Below are positions 18,668 through 30,317 of a stretch of 64,000 bases of DNA, piece after piece (the first letter of the stretch is position 1; every line of letters starts with the position of its first letter). This stretch comes from Solicola gregarius (GTDB taxonomy: Bacteria > Actinomycetota > Actinomycetes > Propionibacteriales > Nocardioidaceae): contig NZ_CP094970.1 of assembly GCF_025790165.1 (NCBI RefSeq), positions 2,480,001 through 2,544,000 on the forward strand. The letters run 5' to 3'. The notes under the pieces are model-generated. The model had not been told where the DNA came from and ran no database searches. It saw nothing but the letters and a program-made list of their open reading frames with translations. Both the position numbers and the translations under genes were made by a program.

Positions 18668-20715
18668 TGAGCATTGCGGCGGAGCTGATCGCCCGCTCGA
18701 ATCGGCTCGGCGCGGATCCGAAGAACACCAACTACGCCGGTGGCAACACGTCGGCCAAGGGCACTGAGACCGACCCGGTCACCGGCGAGCCCGTGGAGCT
18801 GCTGTGGGTCAAGGGATCTGGAGGTGACCTCGGCACGCTGAAGGAGGCCGGGCTCGCGGTGCTGCGGCTGGACCGCATGCGCTCCCTGGTCGACGTCTAC
18901 CCCGGTGTCGAGCGCGAGGACGAGATGGTCGCGGCGTTCGACTACTGCCTGCACGGCAAGGGTGGCGCGGCACCGTCGATCGACACGGCCATGCACGGCC
19001 TCGTCGACGCCCCGCACGTCGACCACCTCCACCCCGACTCGGGCATCGCGGTCGCGACGTCCGCAGACGGCGAAGAGCTCACCACGAAGATCTTCGGCGA
19101 CCGGGTCGTCTGGGTTCCGTGGCGGCGACCGGGGTTCCAGCTCGGGCTCGACATCGCGGAGATCAAGGCGAAGAGCCCCGACGCGATCGGCTGCATCCTC
19201 GGCGGACACGGCATCACGGCATGGGGTGGCACCAGCGAGGAGGCGGAGCGCAACTCGCTCTGGATCATCGACACCGCGGCGGCGTACATCTCCGAGAACT
19301 CCAAGGCCGAACCGTTCGGGTCGGCGCTCGAGGGGTACGCGCCGTTGCCGGAGGCCGAACGTCGTGCACGAGCAGCGGCTCTCGCGCCGACGGTCCGCGG
19401 TCTGGCATCGACCGACTCGTTCGCCGACACCGGCCGCGGCATGGTCGGCCATTTCGACGACTCCTCCGTGGTGCTTGACTTCCTGGCATCGTCGGAGCAC
19501 CCACGCCTCGCGGCGCTCGGTACGTCGTGCCCCGATCACTTCCTGCGTACGAAGGTGCGCCCGCTCGTGCTCGACCTACCGCCGACCTCGACGGTGGAGG
19601 AGTCGATCGATCGGCTCAAGGAGCTCGCCGCGTCGTACCGCGAGGACTACCAGGGCTACTACGACCGGCACGCCACGCCGGACTCGCCCGCGATCCGGGG
19701 CGCCGATCCGCTGATCGTGCTCGTGCCCGGCGTCGGCATGTTCAGCTACGGCAAGGACAAGCAGACTGCACGCGTCGCAGGTGAGTTCTACGTCAACGCG
19801 ATCAACGTGATGCGCGGAGCGGAGGGCCTGTCGACGTACCAGCCGATCGACGAGAGCGAGAAGTTCCGGATCGAGTACTGGGCGCTTGAGGAGGCGAAGC
19901 TGCAACGTATGCCGAACCCGAAGCCGCTGGCCGGGCGCATCGCACTCGTCACCGGAGCGGCCAGTGGCATCGGCAAGGCGACCGCTGCGAAGCTCGCCGC
20001 CGAGGGCGCCTGCGTTGTCATCGGTGACCTCGACCTGCAGAAGGCGGAGGACGCGGCCGACGAGATCGGCGGCCCGGACGCGGCGGTCGGCCAAGCCGTC
20101 GATGTGAGCAACGAGGCCGCGGTGCAGGCCATGGTCGATGCTGCTGTACTTGCGTTCGGTGGCGTCGATCTCGTCGTCAACAACGCGGGTCTGTCGCTGT
20201 CCAAGTCGCTGCTCGATACGACCGAGGCCGACTGGGACCTCCAGCACGCCGTGATGGCCAAGGGCTCCTTCCTGGTATCGAAGGCCGCGGCACGGGTGTT
20301 GATCGAGCAGCAGCTGGGCGGCGACGTCGTCTACATCTCGAGCAAGAACTCGATCTTCGCCGGGCCCAACAACATCGCGTACGCGGCGACGAAGGCCGAC
20401 CAGGCCCATCAGGTACGCCTGCTGGCGGCCGAGCTCGGCGGCCACGGTGTGAAGGTGAACGGGGTCAACCCCGACGGTGTCGTGCAAGGGTCTGGCATCT
20501 TCGCCGGTGGGTGGGGTGCCCAACGCGCCGCCGTGTACGGGGTCGATGAGAAGGACCTCGGCAAGTTCTACGCACAGCGCACCATCCTCAAGCGTGAGGT
20601 GTTGCCCGAGCACATCGCCAACGCGGTATTCGTCCTCTGCGGGCCCGAGCTGACCCACACAACCGGTTTGCACGTGCCGGTTGACGCGGGAGTGGCGGCG
20701 GCCTTCCTGCGATGA
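18667..20715 (+). CDS. rhaEW: Bifunctional L-rhamnulose-1-phosphate aldolase / L-lactaldehyde dehydrogenase
   Basis: A 682-aa fusion. Residues ~1-415 are a class II aldolase domain with zinc-ligand His in PHVDHLHPD (~116-123) and GGHGI (~181). Residues ~420-682 are a short-chain dehydrogenase with TGAASGIG as nucleotide motif, NNAG, and the YAATK catalytic pair near 571. It cleaves L-rhamnulose-1-phosphate into dihydroxyacetone phosphate and L-lactaldehyde, and the second domain oxidises L-lactaldehyde to L-lactate with NAD. This fusion is known from actinobacteria and rhizobia. It overlaps both neighbours, so stoichiometry is probably fixed by coupling. Confidence 0.92.
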   Translation: MSIAAELIARSNRLGADPKNTNYAGGNTSAKGTETDPVTGEPVELLWVKGSGGDLGTLKEAGLAVLRLDRMRSLVDVYPGVEREDEMVAAFDYCLHGKGGAAPSIDTAMHGLVDAPHVDHLHPDSGIAVATSADGEELTTKIFGDRVVWVPWRRPGFQLGLDIAEIKAKSPDAIGCILGGHGITAWGGTSEEAERNSLWIIDTAAAYISENSKAEPFGSALEGYAPLPEAERRARAAALAPTVRGLASTDSFADTGRGMVGHFDDSSVVLDFLASSEHPRLAALGTSCPDHFLRTKVRPLVLDLPPTSTVEESIDRLKELAASYREDYQGYYDRHATPDSPAIRGADPLIVLVPGVGMFSYGKDKQTARVAGEFYVNAINVMRGAEGLSTYQPIDESEKFRIEYWALEEAKLQRMPNPKPLAGRIALVTGAASGIGKATAAKLAAEGACVVIGDLDLQKAEDAADEIGGPDAAVGQAVDVSNEAAVQAMVDAAVLAFGGVDLVVNNAGLSLSKSLLDTTEADWDLQHAVMAKGSFLVSKAAARVLIEQQLGGDVVYISSKNSIFAGPNNIAYAATKADQAHQVRLLAAELGGHGVKVNGVNPDGVVQGSGIFAGGWGAQRAAVYGVDEKDLGKFYAQRTILKREVLPEHIANAVFVLCGPELTHTTGLHVPVDAGVAAAFLR

Positions 20716-22202
20716 GGTCCACCGACAGACGAGTCGCCGCCATCGACCTGGGCGCCACGAGTGGCCGGGTCATGGCGGGTGTCGTCGGACCGGATCGGCT
20801 GGAGCTGGACGAGGCGCACCGCTTCGCCAACGGCGGCGTGCGGATCGGCGACTCGTTGCACTGGGACGTGCTGGGCATCTACCGCGAGTCGCTCGCGGGA
20901 CTGCGTACGATCGCAGGCGTTGGACCGTTGCACGGCATCGGCATCGACTCGTGGGCCATCGACTACGGACTGCTCGATCGTGCGGGCACCCTTCTCGGCA
21001 ACCCTTATACGTATCGTGATCCCCGCACGGCCGGAGTTGCCGAGCGAGTGGCGGAGTCCCTCGATTCCGGGGAGCTCTACGCGGTCACCGGGCTGCAACG
21101 GCTGCCTTTCAACACCATCTATCAGCTGGTCGCCGAGGCCGGGTCGGCGAGGCGCGAACTGGCGAAGACGCTGCTGCTGTTGCCCGATCTGTTGGCGTAC
21201 TGGCTGACCGGCGAGGTCGGCGCGGAGCGTACGAACGCGTCGACGACCGGACTGTACGATGCGCGGGCGCGGGAGTGGGCGAAGGACGTCGCGATCCGGA
21301 TCGGCCTGCCGGCCGATTTGTTGCCGCCCTTGCGCGACGCTGGGTCCGAGATCGGCGCGCTTCGCCCTACCGTCGCTACAGACCTGGGTGTTTCCGACGC
21401 CGTGCCGGTCATCGCGGTCGGCTCGCACGACACGGCATCGGCGGTCGTCGCGGTGCCGACGGCGACCGAGTCGTTCGCGTACATCTCGTCGGGGACCTGG
21501 TCGCTCGTGGGTTTGGAGCTCGATCGGCCCGTGCTGACCGGAGCCGCGCGGGTCGCCGACTTCACCAACGAGGGTGGCGTCGACGGCACCATTCGCTTTC
21601 TGAAGAACGTGATGGGGCTGTGGGTCCTCGCGGAGTGCGTACGATCGTGGGATGAGCGCGCAGTACCCGGCACCGATCTGGCGTCCCTGCTCGACGCTGC
21701 GAGCCGAGTCGACGGGCTGCGTACGGTCGTCGATATCAACGACGCTTCGCTGCTGGCCCCGAGCACCTCGACAGATCCCATGCCGGACAGAATCCTGGCG
21801 CTCGCGCGATCGACCGGTGAGCCGTCGCCCGAGTCGCCGGCACAGGTCGCTCGCTGCGTACTCGACAGCCTTGCCCTGGCGTACGTACGTCATCTGCGCA
21901 CAGCGGCCGAGCTCTCCGGCCGTGGATTCGACGTCGTGCACGTCGTCGGCGGTGGCTCCCAGAACGCACTGCTGTGCCAGCTCACCGCGGATGCACTGGG
22001 CGTACCGGTCCTCGCCGGTCCGACGGAGGCCGCGGCGATCGGCAACGTGTTGGTGCAGGCGCGCACGCTCGGTGTCGATCTTCCCGACCTTGCGGCGATG
22101 CGAGCACTCGTGCGTCGCACCCACGCCGTACGCAGACACGACCCGCGTTCCGGACTCGACTGGGACTCCGCGCAGGTACGCGTGACCGGGGGTGGTGGGT
22201 GA
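20712..22202 (+). CDS. rhaB: Rhamnulokinase
   Basis: A 496-aa FGGY-family sugar kinase that phosphorylates L-rhamnulose to L-rhamnulose-1-phosphate. The N-terminal phosphate motif AIDLGATSGR (10-19), the substrate-loop GIDSWAIDYGL, and the C-terminal adenosine motif VVGGGSQNALLCQLTAD are all present, and the length is typical. The ATG overlaps the rhaEW stop by ATGA. The gene order isomerase, aldolase, kinase completes the classic rhamnulose pathway. Confidence 0.93.
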   Translation: MRSTDRRVAAIDLGATSGRVMAGVVGPDRLELDEAHRFANGGVRIGDSLHWDVLGIYRESLAGLRTIAGVGPLHGIGIDSWAIDYGLLDRAGTLLGNPYTYRDPRTAGVAERVAESLDSGELYAVTGLQRLPFNTIYQLVAEAGSARRELAKTLLLLPDLLAYWLTGEVGAERTNASTTGLYDARAREWAKDVAIRIGLPADLLPPLRDAGSEIGALRPTVATDLGVSDAVPVIAVGSHDTASAVVAVPTATESFAYISSGTWSLVGLELDRPVLTGAARVADFTNEGGVDGTIRFLKNVMGLWVLAECVRSWDERAVPGTDLASLLDAASRVDGLRTVVDINDASLLAPSTSTDPMPDRILALARSTGEPSPESPAQVARCVLDSLALAYVRHLRTAAELSGRGFDVVHVVGGGSQNALLCQLTADALGVPVLAGPTEAAAIGNVLVQARTLGVDLPDLAAMRALVRRTHAVRRHDPRSGLDWDSAQVRVTGGGG

Positions 22203-22203
22203 C

Positions 22204-22949
22204 ATGCGGGTTGCGCTGATGGCGACATGCGTCAACGACGCGATGTTTCCCGAGACGCCGAAGGCAGTGCTGCGCCTGCTGCGAAGGCTCGGTATCGACG
22301 TCGACTTTCCCGAGGCCCAGACCTGTTGCGGGCAGCCGATGGTCAACACCGGCTACCTCGACGAGGCAGTGCCGGCCGTGCGCACGTACGTCGACGCATT
22401 TGCCGGCTACGACGCGATCGTGACGCCGTCGGGGTCGTGCGCGGGATCTGCGCGGCATCAGCACACGCTCGTTGCCAGACGCTCGGGCGACCCCGCACTC
22501 GAGCGCGCTGTCGAGCAGACGTCGCCGCGTACGTACGAGCTGAGCGAGTTCCTCGTCGATGTGGTGGGTGTTGCCGACGTGGGTGCGTACTTCCCGCACC
22601 GGGTGACGTACCACCCGACCTGCCACTCGCTGCGAATGCTCGGCGTCGGCGACCGGCCGTACCAGCTGCTGCGGGCCGTACGCGGACTCACCCTGGTGGA
22701 TCTGCCGGCGGCCAGCGAGTGTTGCGGCTTCGGCGGTACGTTCGCGATGAAGAACGCCGACACCTCGGTCGCCATGGGCGCCGACAAGGCGCGACACGTA
22801 CGCGACACGAGTGCGGAGGTTCTCGTCGCCGGCGACAACTCATGCCTGATGCACATCGGCGGCCTGCTGTCGCGCGAACGCAGCGGCGTACGGGTCATGC
22901 ATCTCGCCGAGATCCTTGCGCAGACCGAGGACGAGCCGGCGGTGCGTAT

Positions 22950-22953
<4 letters not shown>
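22204..22953 (+). CDS. lutA: L-lactate utilisation Fe-S oxidoreductase subunit LutA
   Basis: A 249-aa protein with two CCG domains (TCCGQPM at 40-46 and ECCGFGG near 173), the cysteine-rich cluster ligands of LutA/LldE/GlpC-like subunits. LutABC oxidises L-lactate to pyruvate. It follows rhaB closely and overlaps lutB by ATGA. Placement directly behind the lactaldehyde dehydrogenase means the lactate made from rhamnose can be fed to central metabolism by the same transcript. Confidence 0.9.
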
Positions 22954-24427
<1,474 letters not shown>

Positions 24428-24435
<8 letters not shown>

Positions 24436-25063
24436 TGCACGCAGCGAGATTCTTTCTCGGGTACGCGATGCGCTGGCCGACGTCGACCCTGCCGCCCTCC
24501 CGGTTGAGTCACCGCCTGGCGCGGCACCGACCGACGTACTCACCCGGTTCGCCGAGCGGGTCGCGGACTATCGCGCCGAGGTGGTGCGCTGCTCGCCCGA
24601 CGAGGTTGCTGCGCGCGTGGCCGACTCGCTGGTGGAGGGTTCGCGGGTCGTCGTACCGCCGGGGCTGGACGTCGATGTTGCGAACGCCTTCGTCGACGAG
24701 GGCCTCAGCGCCGCCGAGCTCGACCGCGTCGATGCCGTGGTGACCGCCTGCCGGCTCGGCATCGCGGAGACCGGGACGATCGTGCTCGACCACGAGGCCG
24801 ATCAGGGGCGCCGCGCGATCACCTTGGTGCCCGATCGGCACATCTGTGTCGTACGCGCCGAGCAGGTCGTCGCGGACGTACCCGATGCGATGCCTCGGCT
24901 CGACCCGGGCCGGCCGCTCACCTGGATCAGCGGTCCCAGCGCGACGAGCGACATCGAGCTCGAGCGGGTCGAAGGCGTGCACGGCCCGCGTACCCTCATC
25001 GTCGTACTCGTCGATGGCAACCAATCGACCTCGACGTCGGTCGGCGATCGAGATGGGTCCTGA
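24428..25063 (+). CDS. lutC: L-lactate utilisation protein LutC
   Basis: A 211-aa LUD-domain protein (LutC/YkgG family, DUF162). The conserved CRLGIAETGTIVLDH region and the ISGPSATSDIELERVEGVHGPR ending, typical of LutC, are present. It starts inside the last eight bases of lutB and overlaps the following HTH gene by 11 bases. It works with LutA and LutB in L-lactate oxidation; intact here, unlike lutB. Confidence 0.9.
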
Positions 25064-25271
25064 CCAGCAGACCGGGGTCTGGCGGCCCACGGATCTCGAT
25101 CTCACGATCCTTCGGATGCTGTCGCGTGGCCACACCATCGAGTACGTCGCGCGACAGGTCGCGCTGTCGGAACGTACGGTTCGGCGACGGCTCCGTACGA
25201 TCGCCGACGACCTCGGGGTCGACTCGTCGATCGAGGCGATCGTGCACGCGGTGCGGGCCGGTCTCATCTGA
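25053..25271 (+). CDS. Stand-alone LuxR-type HTH protein
   Basis: A 72-aa protein made almost entirely of a GerE/LuxR-type HTH: DLTILRMLSRGHTIEYVARQ, then LSERTVRRRLRTIADDLGV as recognition helix, and a final IVHAVRAGLI. There is no receiver or ligand domain. The ATG at 25053 lies within lutC (11-base overlap) with a weak RBS, so it depends on coupled translation. Being the last gene of the rhamnose operon, it may tune this or another lactate/rhamnose gene set. The target is unknown. Confidence 0.75.
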   Translation: MGPDQQTGVWRPTDLDLTILRMLSRGHTIEYVARQVALSERTVRRRLRTIADDLGVDSSIEAIVHAVRAGLI

Positions 25272-25285
25272 GCCCTCTGATCATT

Positions 25286-25345
25286 CGCAAGTGGCGCAGA
25301 TCTGTTGCCGAGCCACCGGCGGGTAACGTACTTGCGCCACTCGCG
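25286..25345. repeat. Dispersed palindromic repeat, copy A
   Basis: The ends CGCAAGTGGCGCA and 25333-25345 are inverted with one mismatch (12 of 13). The same end motif GAGTGGCGCAGAT and its inverted partner recur at 38081-38144. It follows the operon's last stop by 14 bases and could end transcription. Confidence 0.55.
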
Positions 25346-25381
25346 GCACAACGGACAGCGCGGCCGGCGCCCTCACCTGGA

Positions 25382-25403
25382 TGAAACGTTGCTACTGGTT
25401 TCA
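25382..25403. promoter_or_regulatory. Operator-like inverted repeat upstream of the rhamnosidase operon
   Basis: TGAAAC, ten bases, GTTTCA. The left half reads TGAAACGTT, a good LacI-type half site. The wide spacing is unlike a single LacI operator, so it may be two half sites or chance. Confidence 0.35.
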
Positions 25404-25571
25404 GAATGATGCCCGCCGTCCGCCTTCGGCAAGCCAACTGACCGGATCCGGCCACGCTTGTCGTTGGACACCTGAGTTTTCGCACTCCATCGCGTTCTCG
25501 GTGTCGGGTCTGCGCGGCACCGCGGTTGCCAAGGCGGTGTGGCGTGAGTCACGATATGACGCATCCGTTCA

Positions 25572-25583
25572 TGAATCGTTTCA
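25572..25583. promoter_or_regulatory. LacI-type operator before the rhamnosidase operon
   Basis: TGAATCGTTTCA, a near-perfect palindrome with central CG, ends two bases before the AGGAG of the GH78 gene. It shares arms with the operator at 12539-12550, implying the same repressor. Confidence 0.6.
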
Positions 25584-25597
25584 TAGGAGCGTGGGTC

Positions 25598-28500
25598 ATG
25601 GGTCGAACTCGGTGGAGCTCGATGAGGCGAGTGGGGATTCCCGTCGTGTGCGCGGCATTGGGGCTGGCAGTCTCGGCCGGGCCGGTGCCGTCGGTGGCCG
25701 CGGCCCCGACTGCGGCGCGAGCGGTTGCCTCGGCGGCGCCGAGCGTCGACGGCCTCAGCGTCGACGGCCTGGACGAACCGCTCGGTCTCGAAACGGACGC
25801 GCCGTCGTTCAGCTGGCAGATCACCGAAGACCGGCGCAGTGTCCTGCAGCAGGCGTACGAGATCCACGTCGCGTCGTCATCGGATGCGCTCGCCGACCCC
25901 GACGTGTGGGACAGCGGCAAGGTCACGTCCGACCGATCGCTCGACGTCGGGTACGACGGGCCCGCGCTGAAGCCGCGGACCGACTACGTATGGGCGGTAC
26001 GGGTCTGGGACGACAAGGGTGTCGCGTCCGACTGGAGCGAGCCTGCGACGTTCGGCACGGCGCTCGGCGACGAACCCTGGAAGGCGGAGTGGGTCGGCGC
26101 CGAGTCGGAGGAGCTCGGCGCCGAATGGACCGACTACACGGTCGACTTCACCGCGTCCGACATCACCGGGGCGCTCGGCGTGTACCTGCGCGGCGAAGAC
26201 ACCGAGAACGCGTACATGTGGCAGCTGAGCGAGGCCGACGACGCGCTGCGCCCGCATGTGAAGAAGAACGGCAGCTACTCCGTCCTGCCCGCGAAAGCGG
26301 TGCCCAACGGGTTCGACTTCGGCGCCGAGCACGAGTACTCGATCACCGTCGAGGGCGACAAGATCACCACCCGAGTCGACGGCGAGGTGCTCGACGAGCG
26401 TACGGACAAGACGTTCGCCGGCCCCGGCATCATCGGCTTCCGCACCAACGGCGACGAGTCCGGTCTCGTACACGACGTCACCGTGACGTCCGCCGACGGC
26501 GAGGTTCTCGTCGACACGGACTTTCCGACCGGTGACCGCACGTTCGCCGCCGGCACCGTCACCGACGACGGCCTGCGGGTCGACAGCTCCGGGTCCGAGG
26601 CGTGGTTGCGTCGCGACACGTCGGTGCCGCTGCTCCGACAGGACTTCTCCCTTGACGACAAGGACGTCGCCCGTGCGCGCGTTTACGCGTCTGCGCGCGG
26701 TGTGTACGAGCTGCGCCTCAACGGCGAGCGGGTGGGCGACTCCGAGCTGGCGCCCGGATGGACCGCGTACGACAAGCGGATCGACTACCAGACGTACGAC
26801 GTCACCGACCAGGTACGCGCGGGTGACAACGTGCTAGGCGCGGAGGTGGCCAGCGGCTGGTACACCGGCAAGGTCGCGATGTTCGGCACCGACGTCTACG
26901 GCACCGACAACTCGTTGATCGCCGAGCTCGTCGTCGACTTCGATGACGGCACCAGCGCGGTCGTCGGCACGGACGGCAGCTGGCGGACCACGCCCGGCCC
27001 GACAACCGAGGCGGACCTGCTCGACGGCGAGTCGTACGACGCGCGCATCGCCGACGAGGTCGCCGGTTGGGACGAGCCCGGGTACGAGGCCGACCGATGG
27101 AGCGAGGTCGCGGTACGTGACGAGCCGACCGACGTACTGGAGCCGCAGACGGCCGAGCCGGTACGGGTGACCGAAGAGCTCACCGACACCGAGCAGATCG
27201 ACTCGCCGACCGATGGTGCGTACCTCTACGACCTCGGCCAGAACATGGTCGGGCACACTCGCCTGACGCTGCAGGGCGAGCCCGGCCAGACGGTGCGGAT
27301 CCGCCATGGCGAGGTGCTCAACCCCGACGGCACCTTGTACACGGCGAACCTGCGGTCGGCGAAAGCGACCGACTACTACACGTTCTCGTCCGACGAGCCG
27401 GAGACCTTCGAGCCGTCGTTCACGTTCCACGGCTTCCGCTACGTCGAGATCACCGGTGTCGACGAGGCGCCCGATGCGTCCGATGTTGTCGGAGTCGTCG
27501 TCGGCACCGACGGGGAGCTGACGAGCAGCCTGGAGACGAACTCCGATCTGGTGAACCAGCTGCAGAGCAACATCGTCTGGGGCATGCGCGGCAACTTCCT
27601 CTCGATCCCGACGGACACCCCCGCGCGCGACGAGCGGATGGGGTGGACCGGAGACATCAACGTGTTCGCGCGTACCGCGGTCTACAACATGGATGCGCGT
27701 ACCTTCCTCACCAAGTGGATGCAGGATCTGCGTGACACGCAGCGCGATGACGGTGCGCTGCCCGGCGTCGCGCCGGTCGTACCCGGACGATTCGACGGTG
27801 GGTACGGGCCGGCCGGGTGGATGGACGCCGGCGTGCATGTCCCCTGGACGATGTGGCAGGCGTACGGCGACACGGACGTGATCCGTGAGAACTACGCGAT
27901 GATGAAGAAGTACGTCGACTACCTCGCCGCAGACTCAACGGACCACATGAGGTCCGCCGGTGGCTACCTCGACTGGCTCAACCTCGACGACCCGACCCCG
28001 GCCGAGGTGGTCGACACGGCGTTCGTCGCGAAGAGCACGCGCGAGCTCGCGCAGATGGCGAAGGCGATCGGCGAGGACGGTGACGCTGCCGCCTTGCAGC
28101 AGCGGTACGAGGCGATCCGCGCCGCGTACCAGAACGCCTTCATCGGCGCCGACGGCACCGTACGAGGTGACAGCCAGACGGCGTACATCCTCACCCTGAC
28201 GCACGACCTGGAGCCGAAGAACCGTCGCGACGCGCTCGTCGACCAGTTCGTCGAGACGCTCGAACGGCGGGACTACCACCTCTCGACCGGGTTCCTCGGC
28301 GTCGACGGCCTGCTGCCGGCGTTGACGAAGGCGGGGCGCACCGACATCGCGTACCGGCTGCTGCTGCACAAGGACTACCCGTCCTGGGGATACGAGATCG
28401 GCTGGGGTGCGACCACCGTGTGGGAGCGCTGGAACTCCATCAACCCCGACGGCTCGTTCAACGACGTGGGCATGAACTCCTTCAACCACTACGCATACGG

Positions 28501-30277
28501 CGCGGTCGGCGAGTGGATGTACCGCACGATGGCCGGTGTCTCGGCCGCGAAGCCCGGCTACAAGAAGGTGCTGGTCGCGCCCGAACCCGGTGACGGCATC
28601 GACCAGGCCGACTTCTCGCACGAGTCGCGATACGGGACCGTACGCAGCGCATGGAGCACGGCCGACGGTCCGATGACCCTCGACGTCACGGTGCCGGCGA
28701 ACACCACAGCCGAGGTGCGGATCCCGGCGGCGAACCGGTGGGCGGTGACCGAGGGCGACGAGCCGATCGGCGATGTCGACGGTGTCGAGTTCGTCAAGAT
28801 GGACGACGGTGACGTCGTCCTCGAGGTCGGATCCGGTACGTATGGGTTCGCGGTCGACCGGGTCCTCGGCGACCTCGGGGCCGCAGCCGACAAGGCGGAG
28901 GCATTCGCCGACGACGTCGACGCGTTGCGGGTACGCGGTCCGCTCGGCAAGATCGCCAAGAAGCACCTGCAACTGCGGACGAAGCTGATGACGGGTGAGA
29001 TCGCCGCGGCGCGCAGCCTGCATCTGCGCGACAGTGACGACCAGCTCACGGCGGCGGCCGTGCATCGTGCACTCGCCAGCGTGGCCGATCTCGACCGCTG
29101 GTCCGCTACGTACGCGCGGCTCGGGCAGATCGACGAGGATGCGGCCAGCGGGCTGCGCGCCTCGCTGGCGGGCATCGAACCGTTGCTTTCGTCGGCGTCC
29201 TCGAGACTCGTCGGCGCGGTTGCATCGCTCGACGTTCCGGGTGGAGAGATCCTGCCCGGCGACGTCGTGCGGGTGAAGGTCGGGCTCGAGAACTCCGGCC
29301 GCCGGCCGTTGTCCGGGGTCGAGTCGGCGCTCGACGTACCCGACGGGTGGGGCGTCGAGTCGGTTGGCACGCACGGTTCCACCGTCGGTGCGCACGGGAA
29401 GGTCGAGCATGCTTATGACGTGAGCGTTCCGGCGGACGCCGAGGCGTCGACGGCGGACCTGTCCGGCTCCGTGTCGTATCGGCACACCGGCGGTACCGCG
29501 AAGCTGCCGGTGTCCGCGATGCTCATGGTCGCGCCCGGAGTCGCGATCGACTCCGTGGCGACAGCGCCCGACTCGGTCGGTGCGGGCGGCAAGGTAACGG
29601 TGAGCACTGCGCTGACCAACCGCACCGACCTCGCGCAGAGCGGCGAGGTGACCGTCAGCCTGCCCGACGGCTGGGAGGCGCCCGGCCCTGTCGCGTACGA
29701 GCTTGCTCCGGGAGAGCAGGCCACGGTCGATGCCGAGGTGACCGTTCCGATCACGGTCGTCGAGGGCACCGCGCCGGTGACGGTCGCGACCGGTGAGACG
29801 CCGGCCGAGCAGGCGAGGGGGTCGATCTCGGTCACCGTCGAGGTGCCGCCCGGTACGTCGACCGACCACGTCGACCTCGGCGACAACGCGTCGGAGGCCG
29901 CACATGCCCTCAATGCCTCGGCGAACTCCGGCACGAGCGAGGAAGCGGGTCTGACCCGCCGCTACACGCACGCGTCGTACCCCGACGGCTGGTTCGAGTT
30001 CGACGTCAAGGTGCCCGCGAACGGTCCGTTCGTGATTCGCGCGATCGAGACCTTCGACGGCGCCAAACGCAAGACGTACGACGTGCAGGCGGACGGCACG
30101 GTGGTGTACGAGCAGGACCTCGCTCGTACGGCGTCGGGCGAAGGGACGATCGCCTACCAGTTCGTGGTCGACGAGCCGGACCTGACCTCCGACGGCACCG
30201 TACGTCTCCGCTTCCAGGACACCGACGCCGACTACGACCCGTCGATCGCCGACGTCTGGGCAGTCCCGATCGGCTGA
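25598..30277 (+). CDS. Secreted alpha-L-rhamnosidase, family GH78, with NEW3-like modules
   Basis: A 1559-aa exported enzyme that releases terminal alpha-L-rhamnose from glycans or glycosides. After a signal peptide (1-~45) come the GH78 order: Fn3-like domain (~50-155), an inserted concanavalin-like domain (~160-310), the lectin-like Bac_rhamnosid_N (~345-500), a beta domain with YDLGQNMVGH (~545), then the (alpha/alpha)6 catalytic barrel with the acidic motif DERMGWTGD near 677 and GATTVWERWNS near 937. The C-terminal 400 residues hold a helical segment, NEW3-type beta domains (~1205-1410) and a final beta sandwich. The frame is open further upstream, but the ATG at 25598 has AGGAG 8 bases before it. 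It is co-transcribed with the GH106 gene. Confidence 0.9.
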   Translation: MGRTRWSSMRRVGIPVVCAALGLAVSAGPVPSVAAAPTAARAVASAAPSVDGLSVDGLDEPLGLETDAPSFSWQITEDRRSVLQQAYEIHVASSSDALADPDVWDSGKVTSDRSLDVGYDGPALKPRTDYVWAVRVWDDKGVASDWSEPATFGTALGDEPWKAEWVGAESEELGAEWTDYTVDFTASDITGALGVYLRGEDTENAYMWQLSEADDALRPHVKKNGSYSVLPAKAVPNGFDFGAEHEYSITVEGDKITTRVDGEVLDERTDKTFAGPGIIGFRTNGDESGLVHDVTVTSADGEVLVDTDFPTGDRTFAAGTVTDDGLRVDSSGSEAWLRRDTSVPLLRQDFSLDDKDVARARVYASARGVYELRLNGERVGDSELAPGWTAYDKRIDYQTYDVTDQVRAGDNVLGAEVASGWYTGKVAMFGTDVYGTDNSLIAELVVDFDDGTSAVVGTDGSWRTTPGPTTEADLLDGESYDARIADEVAGWDEPGYEADRWSEVAVRDEPTDVLEPQTAEPVRVTEELTDTEQIDSPTDGAYLYDLGQNMVGHTRLTLQGEPGQTVRIRHGEVLNPDGTLYTANLRSAKATDYYTFSSDEPETFEPSFTFHGFRYVEITGVDEAPDASDVVGVVVGTDGELTSSLETNSDLVNQLQSNIVWGMRGNFLSIPTDTPARDERMGWTGDINVFARTAVYNMDARTFLTKWMQDLRDTQRDDGALPGVAPVVPGRFDGGYGPAGWMDAGVHVPWTMWQAYGDTDVIRENYAMMKKYVDYLAADSTDHMRSAGGYLDWLNLDDPTPAEVVDTAFVAKSTRELAQMAKAIGEDGDAAALQQRYEAIRAAYQNAFIGADGTVRGDSQTAYILTLTHDLEPKNRRDALVDQFVETLERRDYHLSTGFLGVDGLLPALTKAGRTDIAYRLLLHKDYPSWGYEIGWGATTVWERWNSINPDGSFNDVGMNSFNHYAYGAVGEWMYRTMAGVSAAKPGYKKVLVAPEPGDGIDQADFSHESRYGTVRSAWSTADGPMTLDVTVPANTTAEVRIPAANRWAVTEGDEPIGDVDGVEFVKMDDGDVVLEVGSGTYGFAVDRVLGDLGAAADKAEAFADDVDALRVRGPLGKIAKKHLQLRTKLMTGEIAAARSLHLRDSDDQLTAAAVHRALASVADLDRWSATYARLGQIDEDAASGLRASLAGIEPLLSSASSRLVGAVASLDVPGGEILPGDVVRVKVGLENSGRRPLSGVESALDVPDGWGVESVGTHGSTVGAHGKVEHAYDVSVPADAEASTADLSGSVSYRHTGGTAKLPVSAMLMVAPGVAIDSVATAPDSVGAGGKVTVSTALTNRTDLAQSGEVTVSLPDGWEAPGPVAYELAPGEQATVDAEVTVPITVVEGTAPVTVATGETPAEQARGSISVTVEVPPGTSTDHVDLGDNASEAAHALNASANSGTSEEAGLTRRYTHASYPDGWFEFDVKVPANGPFVIRAIETFDGAKRKTYDVQADGTVVYEQDLARTASGEGTIAYQFVVDEPDLTSDGTVRLRFQDTDADYDPSIADVWAVPIG

Positions 30278-30317
30278 GTGCCCGGCCCGCACGACCATCT
30301 CAAGAGGAGCAGATGCC

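Larger units (their letters stand above)
25272..25597. other. Non-coding gap before the rhamnosidase genes
   Basis: This 326-base gap holds a 60-bp palindromic repeat (25286-25345) likely to end the upstream operon, an operator-like inverted repeat (25382-25403) and an operator at 25572-25583, followed by AGGAG at 25585-25589. No convincing coding frame was found on either strand. Confidence 0.7.
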
